A DNA stretch of 64,000 bases from positions 2,928,136-2,992,135 of the forward strand of contig NW_004454166.1 in NCBI RefSeq assembly GCF_000283155.1. Direction: 5' to 3'. A program made the position numbers and the translations under genes. Shown piece by piece: positions 11,401 to 23,100 of this stretch (position 1 is the first letter of the stretch; the number at the start of each line of letters is the position of its first letter). The notes beneath the pieces are model-generated. The model was given only the letters and a program-made list of their open reading frames with translations. It ran no database searches and was not told the DNA's origin. The stretch is from Ceratotherium simum simum (Eukaryota; Chordata; Mammalia; Perissodactyla; Rhinocerotidae).

Positions 11401-14126
11401 TGTATATTGTCTTCTTAATAGTGTATACTTTCTGACCACTCATGCGGGGGTGAGAAAGTCCACATGCTGACTAGGGAATTCTCTGCACATTTACTCAGTG
11501 TGTAAACGCCGTGTCCAATGCCACCCTAACCCAGGGGCAGTGTGGGTGGTAGGTGTCGCCGTGAGGGCAGAAACCGGCATTATTACCTGCAGCAGCTGGA
11601 CGGGGTTGGGCTCCTGGCTGATGCCCCAGACCCTGCTGGAGAGATCATTGATGACGTCGATTTGCTCACCACAAGACTCGATCTGCTCCCTGTACACCTG
11701 GAGGGTGAGGTGCGTGTTTTTATCAATGAATTTCTTGGCCAGCGCTTCCTCTTCATCAAGCAGTAACCTGAGTTCAGTGAACTTTCCTGTCAGCCAGGTT
11801 TTACTTGACTCTGCATGAGCCTAAAAAGAAAACCAGTTGCAGATGACATGATTGCCAACCAGGAAATCCAGAAAAATCAACATGAGGAAAATTATTATAA
11901 CCTCTAAAAAGTGAGTTCAGCAAGGTGGCAAGTCAGGTACAAGATCAACTTATAAAAACTCCAGCTTTCCTAACCAATTGGAAAATGCACGGAGAAATAA
12001 AGATCCTTTTTAAAATAGTGGAAAAAATAGCAAAATATCTAAAAATAAACCTAACCAAAACTGTAAAGACTTAGATAAAGAAAAGTATAAAACTGTACTG
12101 AAACACATTTTTAAAAAACTCTGAATATCTGGAAGAAAAAATTGTACCCCTGGCTGGGAAAATTCATTACTGTAAAGATGCTATTTGTCTTCAAATTAGT
12201 CTATAAAGTCAATGCAATCCCAAACTCTTAACATACAGATTAAACAAATATTAAATTATCATGCGGGAGAATAAAGCACAAGAAAAGCCAAAAATTGCTT
12301 TAAAAAGTTTAATGAAGGACAAGCTACATTATTAAATACCAAACAGTAAAGCTACAGGATTTAAAACCACGTGGCTTAGGCACAGACAAAGAGATCAAGA
12401 GCATAGAATAAAGAGTTTAGAAAAGACCAAAAAATATATATGTGTGTGTACGTGTGTGTGTGTGATAATGGTGGCATTTCAAATTATTGGGAGGAAAGAG
12501 TGAACTATTCAATAAGTGGTATTGGTACATAGGCAATCAATGATGTATTTGAAAAAGATTTCAAGTTACATCTTTATCTTATAACATATAGAAAAATAAA
12601 TTCAGACAGAACCCCACCTATGAAGTAGTCTTGCCAAAAAATGCAAATTTGCATCTGATCCAGCCTCTAAACCTAACAAAGATTCAATTTAGACGACTTA
12701 TCAGAAACAGAACATGTTAACTATCAACGTAAGAAATAACATCAACCAATTGCATTTTGAAAACTTTATTTCTCTCCTAATTCAAACAAATAAATACAAT
12801 GTGACATTTAAAAGACAATCGGGAATGTGACTGATCGGATGTTTGTTGATATAAAGGAACTATTGTTAATTTTCATAGGTGTGATGATGACGCTATGCTT
12901 ATGTATTTTAAAACATGAGTCCTTATCTTGTAGAGATAATATGCCAAAACTTTTACCGATGAAATATGTCTGGGATTTGCTATGAATACGTGTGTATACT
13001 TGACATTTTCCACGATAAAAGGTAAACAAAGAAAAAAGGAATTCCAAATAGATTAAAGCAACACACATTAAAAAAAAATAATAAACCTATTATTTAGAAT
13101 GAAATACAAAACAATTTTATTTCTAAAAATTTGGGAAGGGAAGACCTCTGTAAAAGAAACTCCAGACTCAGACAGCTAAATGGAAGCCATGACAGGTTGG
13201 TCACATAAAAAATGAAACCTTTCCCAAAAGGGAAGGTGCTGTCAACAAAGCTACACAACAGGTAACAAACGATATGGATTTACTATCCATAACGTATGGC
13301 AAAAAAAAGAAATCATTGAATTTAAAAATGGGCCAAAGATAGGCAAGTGCCAACAGATGTATGAAGAGGTACTCAGCCTCCCCAGCGATCAAGACAGTGA
13401 GTAATGTAACCAGAAAATATTTTCGAGCCATCAGACTGGAAGAATTTGAACTGATGGGTAACACGAGAGTCTGTCAGGGTGTGTGGAACAGGCACTCACA
13501 TACTCTGCGGTGGTCGTGTCTACTGGGACTGCGTTTTTAGAGGGCAGTGTGAAAATGTCAAAGTTTTAAATGCAAACATCCTTTGATGCAGCAATTCCTC
13601 TTGCAGGAATTGATCTCAGAAAACGTTTTCACACGTGCACAAAGATTTGTGTACCAAGATGTTCACTACAGCATTGTTGGTGATAGAGAGAAGTGGACAG
13701 AATTTTCAATATTTCCCATTGGTATAAATATTTATGATATAAATCATGCTGCATTCATACAATGAAATAATATATAGTGATTTAAATGCAGCATTCTGAT
13801 ACACGCTACAATATGGATAAATCTTGAAGATGTTATGCTAAATGAAATATGCCAGACCCAAAAGGACAAATATTGTATGATTCCATTTATATGAAATATC
13901 TAGAATAGGGAAATTCATAGATACAGGAAGTAGATTAGAGGTTACCAGGGGTTGGTGGGAGAGGAGAATGGGAAGTAATGGCTTAATGGTTACAGAGTTT
14001 ATGTTTGGGGTAATGAAAAAGTTTTGGAAACAGTGGTGATGGTCGTACAACATTGCCAATGTAATTAGTGCCAATGAATTGCACTTAAATGGTTAAAATG
14101 GTAACTTCTATGTTATGTATATTTTA

Positions 14127-14167
<41 letters not shown>

Positions 14168-17100
14168 AATGCAGCGGACCTATATGTCCTGGCATGGAAA
14201 GCTCTCCAAGATATCATGTGGAAAAAGCAAAGTGCAGAATAATATATATAGGATGATCCCGTGTATGTAAAAGATAACAGAACAAAAACTGCACATGGAT
14301 ATACGCGTCTGTATGTTTGCAAGTGCATTTAAAATATCTGTTGTTGTGGTCGTGTTTGGAAAGAGGTGTGGGACTGGGGGGATAGTGAAGAGGAACCTCA
14401 CTTTGTACTTTCTATAGTTCTATACTATATTCTAATACACTATTGTGTAAAAACTTTAAAATGAGCATATGTTCATGTATTACTAGTACAATGAAAAAGT
14501 AAAACAGAAAATCATTCAGGGGGAAACAAAAAACCTAGGCCAGCCTCTTTCCCCAGGCCACACGTCTGTACAGCCCACACGGCAGAAGGACCCCGGGGCA
14601 GCCGGGAGGCTCCCCTGTGATGCCATGTTCTCTTCTTAGTGGGGTGGGAACCTGTGGTTTGGCAGGTTTAGGGGATGGGTTCCCGAAGTCTGCGTTTCCT
14701 ACACAGTGCTCCAGGCGGTGGTTAGATTGCGACTAGCTTACACCACCACATGCCAGATGGATGAAGTTGGCTTTGGGCTAGCCTGGGCGTTAGTCTACAT
14801 TTACAACGTGGTTTCCATGGGTCAGTGAACCTGGACACAAATATATCTTTATTGAATTACCAAATGAAGGAAAGAAAACGTGTCCCAAACCCTTGATTTA
14901 TAAACACACTTTGGAGGCAATGCATGTAAACGGAGGACCTTTCTATAGAAACCAAGACAGCAAATATCCTCCCAAGCAAGCTATGCTCCATGCAGTTTCT
15001 ATAGATCCGCTTTGTAAAGAAGATGTAAAATAAGTTTAACAACACTGCACATTGTTAAAACTCTCAGGAACAACTGTTTGAAACATCCACAAGAAAGCTT
15101 AAGGTGTAAGCAGATGAGGCTGTTTATGCAATACGGTTCAAAAAGAGAATTCTGGCAATGAAACAAGGAAGTGTGCTGTCTGCTCTGGGCCACACTGCTT
15201 CAAAGCGAACCTGGATCCCAGGGAACTGGCTGGGCGAGGGCCGACCAAGTCTGGTGGAGAAGGGTCTGAGGTCTGTGGGAGAGAGAACTTGAGCAGCGGG
15301 GAAGCCCTGCCCAGGGGAGGCTGAGGGGTTTTGTACAGAGGGGTGGCTGCTATGTGAGTCGTCTCTGCCCAGGGTCCTGCGGAGGCTGAGGAGCCCGTGA
15401 GAACGGAAAGAGCTGTTCAGTGCGACTTTGGACAGCCCTTCTATGGGCCTTCTAGGGGCGTCCCACCAGGGTAGGGGGGCCTGCTCTCCAACCTTGCCCA
15501 GGCCACATTGGCTATGGCGTCCCGACGACTCGGACACGTGGCAACGGCCTGTGGGAGGAGGCAGGGGGTGGCCGTGCCCAGAGGGGTGGTGGAGACTGGC
15601 TGCATCACCAAGGCCAACAGCACGGGCTGGCTGAGTCCTCACCTTCCCATTCCCAGTCTGGCGAAGGCTGGTTTATGTCACACGGCTGGTCCCCCGCCCC
15701 ATGCTGTGGTTGTCCCTGCAGCTCTGGTGGGACACAGGGAAAGGCACAGAGCCAGGAATGGGGGCTGTTTATCTCACTCCCCGGGGTCTAGGCCCACGTG
15801 CCTCAGGTCCATTTCCTGTCCTTTCCAGGCTCTGCTCTGCAGGGCAGACGGGCTGACCCTGCAGGCCGAACTTCCAGGATCCTCCCTCAGGCTGGGTTTG
15901 GTCAACGGGAGGAGGAGCTAGAGGGAGGTCAGAGGGCAAGGGGATGTGAGCAGCCAGGGTACCCCTCCCACCAGTGTCTCCACGAGTGGCCTCATCCCTG
16001 AGTCCCCTCCACCCTCCAGCTCCCGCAGGACAAGCCCGCTCTGCTTCCAGCCCCTGCCCGGCTGGCGGGGGCCCTGCACTCTGCCGACACCACCTCCTCC
16101 CTTTGTCTAGGCCGGCAGCGGTGAAGGTGCTGCCTGCTGGTGCCGGCTGCCTCACCACCCCCTGGTTGGCTTCTCCACCTCTTCTGTGCTATGTCACCTT
16201 CCCTGCATTCATCCCCTCTGTCCCAAACCCTCAAAGTGGTTTCTGTCTTCCTGAGTGGACCCTGATGGATACAGCTGCAGCTGTGGCCCCAGGTCCACCT
16301 CTGCCTTCCTATGTGACCAGTGATAGGTTATTTCCTTTTCCTGGGTGTCCCCATCTCCGAGGGCCTTTCAGCTCTGACTGCCTATGCTGTCTAAATTCTA
16401 AATCCCTGTCTAAGTCTGCACTCAACCGACCTTAAATATATATACATATATATATACACACAGATCTTCCTGGACTTATGATGGGGTTACGTCCTGATAA
16501 AGCCAACACCAGTTAAGTTGAAAATATCATGAGTGGAAAATGCATTTAATACACCTAACCTACCGAACATCCTAGCTTAGGCCAGCCTACCTTAAACTTG
16601 CTCAGAACACTTAAACATTAGCCTACAGTTGGGCAAAATCATCTAATACAAAGCCTACTTTATAATAAAGTGTTGAATATCTCGTGTCATTGATTGAATA
16701 TTGTACTAAAAGTGACAAACAGAATGGTTGTCTGGGTGCAGAATGGTCGTCAGTGTAGCAGTTGTTCACCCTCAGGATTGTGTGGTGACAAGGAGCTGCG
16801 GCTCGCTGCCCCTGCCCGGCACCAGGAGAGAGTATCGGAGCACATATCGCTACCCCAGGAAAAGATCAAAATTTAAATTCCAAAGTACGGTTTCTACTGA
16901 ATGCGTATTGCTCTTGCACTATTGTACAGTCGAAAAACCTTAAGTGGAACCATCGTAAGTCAGGGACCATCTGTATATATATTTGTTTATATAATATATA
17001 TACTTTTTTTTTCATTTATAAAAGTATCAAAAGCTCACTGTGGAAAACTGGGAAGATTCAGAAAGAAGACCATCACCACTCTGCTAGGTTGTCATCGCAT

Positions 17101-20100
17101 CCCAGTTTGAGTACAGAGTAGCAGGCCAGTGTTGAATTTCCTTCCACCTGCATGTGTTGGCCCCCTGAAGAGCCAGGACAGGGAAGCAAACAGCCTATTG
17201 ACAAAGATGTCAGAGAAAATCATTTCATGGGTGTTGGCTGGGGATTAATGACCAAGTCCTTCTTTTTTTTTTTTTTTTTTGGTGGGGAAGATTGGCCCTG
17301 AGCTAACATCTGTTGCCTATCTTCCTCTTTTTGCTGAGGAAGATTGTCTCTGAGCTAACATGTATGCCAATCTTCCCCTATTTTGTATATGGGCTGCCGC
17401 CACAGCATGGCTTGATGAGTAGTTGTAGGTCCACGCCTGGGATCTGAACCTGCAAACCCCAGGCCGCCGAAGCAGTGTGCAAACCTAACCACCTCACCAC
17501 CAGGCCGGCCCCTGACCAAGTCCTTCTTGATTGCTCTTTGGAAAGGAGTGGTTAGTTAGGCCTGATCTTTGGCTTCTGAACAGGGGACTCTGGACCATGT
17601 ATGAACTTTATTGGTTTTATTTTGTTTACAAAGCTGTTTCATGGATTAATTTTCAGGCGAATGGCCTTTTCCCTAGGACTGCCTCTGTCTAACAAGTCTG
17701 GGGCAGCACGGTGGCCCCAGACCCCTGTGCCACAAAGCACACCTGCCACAGCTGGGCAGGACGCACGAGAGTCCTCACCACTGTCTGTGCCTGCTGAGCC
17801 AGACGAGCCACTTCTAGGAATGTGTCCCAAAGGAAATAAATCAAGGTGCCAACAACGTTCACTGCGGTGCTATTTTACGTTAAATTGAAAAACAGGAAAT
17901 GATCTAAATGTTCGACATTAGGAAAATGGCTTAATGAATCATGGTAGATCCATATAATGGAATATATAGCCTCTAATACTGACATTGATAAAGAACCTTT
18001 AATGACACAGGCAAGTGTTATGATCTTAAAGCACCAGCAAGAAGAACCCCACATATAAAATGACATATAGTTTTGGTCAATAAGGGAGAAGGAGCTGACA
18101 TGGAAAATCCCCCTTCCTGCTTCAAACATGTGGAAATGCTGATAAAATGAGCAGGTTATAAAGTTATATGATCAAGCTCAGAAACAAACAAACACACAAT
18201 CAAACAAACAACAAAAGGGGCCAGCCCGGTGGCATAGTGGTTAAATTCACACGCTCCGTTTAAGTGGCCTGGGGTTCGTGGGTTCAGATCCCAGGCGCAG
18301 ACCTACACACCACTCATCAAGTCATGGTGTGGCAGCATCTCACATACAAAACAGAGGAAGATTGGCACAGATGTTAGCTCAGCAACAATCTTCCTGGAGC
18401 AACAAAAAGCAAGATTGGCAACAGATGTTAGCTCAGGGATAATCTTCCTCACCAAAAAAAAACAAAAACAAAAACAAAAACAGGGAAATCTTCAGGTGCC
18501 AAAACCAAAGAGAGAACTTGGTGGCAGAGCTGTGGGCAGGAGCTGAGCTGAGTGACCCAGGGAGTGGCAGGGGTGGAGGTACGTGTGAGAGCCACACCAC
18601 ACCGGGGCCTGGTCACTAGGAGGGGACACTGGGCACCTGGCCCATTCCAGCTGGGAACAGGGAAGGAGCCCCCTGCATTATGCCGGGTCACAGGCAGTCC
18701 ATCCGTGAATGAGACACCAGAAAAACCCCACCCACGGGCCTGGGGAAGATGCAAGGAATCCTGTCATCCACCCAGGGTCATGGGTGAAAATAGAGTCACC
18801 AGCAAAACCAACCAACAGGCTTGGATTGAGAAGGCTTGGAGTCTGAGTTCATGGAACCTCAAAACTGAAAAATTCATATAAAAATGGGTCTGGAACTACT
18901 GGAACTCATAGAGTCCCCCACAGATGCTCATGCCACAGAGCTCTGAAGAGGCACTCTCACAACTCAGGGCATAGGGGACACCATGGAAAATACCTACTGA
19001 AGACAAGAGGATGACACAAATGACAAATCACCCAGGGACATGAACCACCAGGCCTCACCTCCAGATGGGATATGATATTAGAATTGTATACAGAATATGT
19101 CTCAAACTGCATAAAAGCATATAAATGTACAGAAAAAAAATCTCAAAATGTGAAGAGTGATTGACTTGAAGTAGCAGGATTATGGATGAATTTTTAAAAA
19201 TCTGCTTCTTGACCAGGAATTGAAACGTAAATGCCCACAGGTGCCAGGCTGGTAACACAGTGAGGGCAGTGGGCAGGTGGGGGTGGGAGAAACACCCTGC
19301 TCATGGGGGCATCCAGTGCTCAGCTCCCTCAGCCCCTATGTTGGAATGGAGGCCTAGGGTGGCCACATCTTCCTACTTTTCTACATCTAAATTTTTATAC
19401 AAATACCTCAACTTTAAAATGCTAACCACTAATTCTATTTTTCTTAGTACCTTCTGAAGGCCACTGAGATGTAAGACTGATACAACAGGTACAGAATTTA
19501 TCTGTATGCTGAAAGCTAAAAAATGCTGATGAAAGAAAACAAAGATCTACATAAATGAAGAGACATACCATGTTCATGGATTGCAAGGTAACACAGTAAA
19601 GATGTCAATTCTCTCCAATTTGAGTACAGGCTTGATATAGTTCCTATCAAAATCCCATCAAAGTTTATTTTTTGTAGATATAGACAAGATTATTCTAAAA
19701 TTTAAATCGAAAGGCAAAGGAACTAAAATACTAAAATAATTCTGAAAAAGAATCAAGTGGGAGGCATCAATTATTTCAAGACTTATTTTCAGCTACAGTA
19801 ATCAAGACTGTGTGGTACTGAGAGAGGGACAGACTCATAGAACAATGGAACAGAATAGAGAATCCAGAAATAGCCCCACACAGGTATGGCCAATGGATTT
19901 TTGGCAAGAGCAATTCAATGGAGAAAGCACAGTCTTTTTAACAAATGGTGTTAGAGTATTGGATATCCATAGATAAAAAGAAAGAACCTCAACCTAAATA
20001 TCACACCTTATACAAAAGTTAAGTCAAAATGAATCACGGACTGAAATGCAAAATTATAAAACTTGTAGGGGAAAAAAAAAAAGGAGGAAATCTTTGGGAC

Positions 20101-23100
20101 CAAGGGCTAGGGAAAGAGTTCTTCAACATGACCACAGAGCACAATCCATAAAAGGAAAAAACTGATCAACTGGACTTCAACAAAATTAAAAGCTTTTACT
20201 CTGCACAAGATCCTATTAAGACAATGAAAAGATAAGCTATACACTGGGAGAAAACCTTAGCAAACCACATATCTGACAAAGGACTCCCTTCTAGAATACA
20301 GCCCTGTGCCACATGACAACGCTTCAGTCAACGACCAACAGCATATACAGTGGTGGTCCCACAAGATTAGCAGCGTATAGCCTAGGTGTGTAGTAGGCTA
20401 TACCATCTAGTCTGTGTATAAGTACACTCTATGGTGTTCGCACAATAATGAAATCACCTAACAACGCGTTTCTCAGAACGTATCCATGTTGTTATGCAAC
20501 ACACGACTCTATATAGATGGCAAACCCACACATGGTCAACATCAGTAGCCACTTTTAAAGGAAATGCAAATAAAGACCACAATGAGACATCACTACACAC
20601 CTAACAGAATGGCTAAAAAATACCAAACGTCGGTAAGGATGCAGAGAAACCGGATCTCTCAGACATTGCTGGTGGGAATGTAAAATGGCACAGCCACTCT
20701 GGAATACCGTTTGGCAGTTTCTTAAAAAACTAAACATACAAGCACCATACAACCCAGCACTAGCACTCAGCATTTATCCCAGAGAAATGAAAATGTACAG
20801 CCACAGAGAAAACTGTATACGACTGTTCAAAGCAGCTTCACGTGTAACAGCCTCAGACCAGAAACAACTGAAATGTCCTAAATAGGTGAATGGTTAAAAA
20901 GAAAAAAAAAGTGGTACATCCATACTACTGGATTGCTGGAATATTATTCAGCAATACAAAGGAATGAAATGTTGACACACACAACAACCTGGACCGATCT
21001 CAAGGGCATTGTGTGGAGTGAAAAAATTCTCAAAAGGTCACATACCATATGATTCCATTTTTATGACATTCTCAAATGCCATCATTATAGAGATAGGGAA
21101 CAAATTAGTGATTGCCAGAAGTTAGGGATTGTAGGAGGAGAGGGTGGGGGTGACTATAAAGCCGTAGCACGAGGTAGATCTCGGTGGTGATGGAATAGTT
21201 CTGTACCTTGATTGTGGTGGCAGTTACCCGAATCCACACACGTGATAAGTTGACACAGAACTATACACACACACTGTCAATTTTCTGGTTTTGATATTTA
21301 CCATAGTTATGTAAGATGTAACCCTTGGGGCAAACTAGGTGAAAAGTACAAAAAACTCTCTGTACTACCTTTACAACTTCCTGTGAATCTATAATTATGC
21401 CAAAATAGAAAATTTAAAAGTTGAGGAGAGGGTTAAAAGAAAGAAAACCATTCCTTGGACTAAGCTGAAATCTGCCCTCTTAGACCCTCCACACGGGTCC
21501 TAACTCTTCCCTTGGGGGCCCCCACACCACATCTGCTCAGAGATTTGCCGACAGCGAACCTGTGCCCTGACTCCGTTCTTCTGTCTCAACAGCCCAAGCA
21601 GCTCCCAATCCCTTCGGATGTGCCAACTTTCCGTTCCCAAATCATTCTGAACTGATTTATCCGTCTGAGCCCAGAGTTCTGCTCATGACATTATTAATAA
21701 TTGACCCAGGGCCATGGGTGTAAACCACCACTGTCCCCAGCAAACTGGGGCATGTACATAGTCCCCTCACAGATAATGGATGTTGGCAAACAGGGGGCCG
21801 ATGCTGTGGCCTGGCCCAGTCCTCGGCGTCTCCACTCCACTGCGGGCCTGGCCTCAGGAAGACCTGGGTGCCAGCTACTCCCACGGTCGGAGCCAGTCTC
21901 CCTGCCTGACTTGTGGTGGTCACGGAGCCCTCAGTGGGACAGTCCCGGGAGGGCAGCCCACGCCAGCCCTCACTTCCAGGAGGGGCGGCTGAAGCTGAGA
22001 GGGGAAGGGAATGGCCAGCGTCACGCAAAAGGCCCCTAAAGACAACTTTTTCACAGTCAAAATGGCAGCTCGCAATAACGTCAGCCCCAGATTCCCATTT
22101 AAAACCCCCAAAAGAATCTATTTAAATAAACATCATTATGAAAGGAGAAGCCTGGAGAAAGTACCTATTTATGGAATACGTTTATACTCTACTTACTTTC
22201 AACATGGCAGAGAAACCTAAAGAGCTATTTGCATGTTTCTTACACTGTATTTTCCTCTGTTTTGGCGATTTGGGGCTGGGAGATGGAGGACTAGTCCCTG
22301 CAAGAGACAGGCCTTGGCAATGGCAGGAGAAAAGGCCGCTCCTCCATTTTGTGAGGCGTTACAGGGCAAGGCCAGGCACGGGGCAGAGGCAGAGTCACCA
22401 CAAAGCTAACGAAAGAGGAGCCTCGGGCCCCTCGCTTGCATGGCCCCTTCAAGGTCTTACACCCTATTTGGTGTTCTTTTTCTCAAAAAGAGCCCCCTAA
22501 ATGATAGAAGCCCCAGCTCCCATCAAACCTGAGCTGCCCTTTGAGGTTGGTCTGTATTTTTCCTTGGCTTCATACTGGGGAGAATCTTGTGTCTGAGGAG
22601 AAATGTGGGTGTCTCAAGCAGAATAAGGGAGAGACTTGCCTTCAGCTTCTCCGCAGCGTCTTCAATCTGGGTTATGTTGCCAGCTTGCTGCTGCTTCTTG
22701 ATGGCCAACTGCTGTAAACATTCTTGGGTGAGTTTCTGTATGTGAAGGAGTTGGGGAAAAAGTCTTAATACTGTCACTTTCCAGATAACGAGGCACCCAG
22801 GGCTCATCTCCTTTCACCCCTGTGTTTTGTTTCAGCTGAGGGATCTGAGACCCAGAAGGGAGGTGACTTGCCCAGTCACGAGGCAAGTTGGAGGGTGAGC
22901 TGGAACCAGGGCTCCTCTGATCTTCAGAGGCCCACATCACGTATTCTGCGAACCTTGATGCCCCCTGTTTTTTTCTGGGACAACCCTGCTTGTGATTTGC
23001 TTTTCCAGTCCCTCAAATAGGACCTTAAGGCAAACATCTTGGGGTCAGGGGAAGGGCAATCGCTTACAGAGTGAATACACATGCTGGGCCCTGTTCTAGG

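Noticed and set aside
15124..15921. Open frames of 130-170 codons on both strands
   Set aside because: No domain, no splice context and no codon structure. The sequence is intronic and partly repeat-like.
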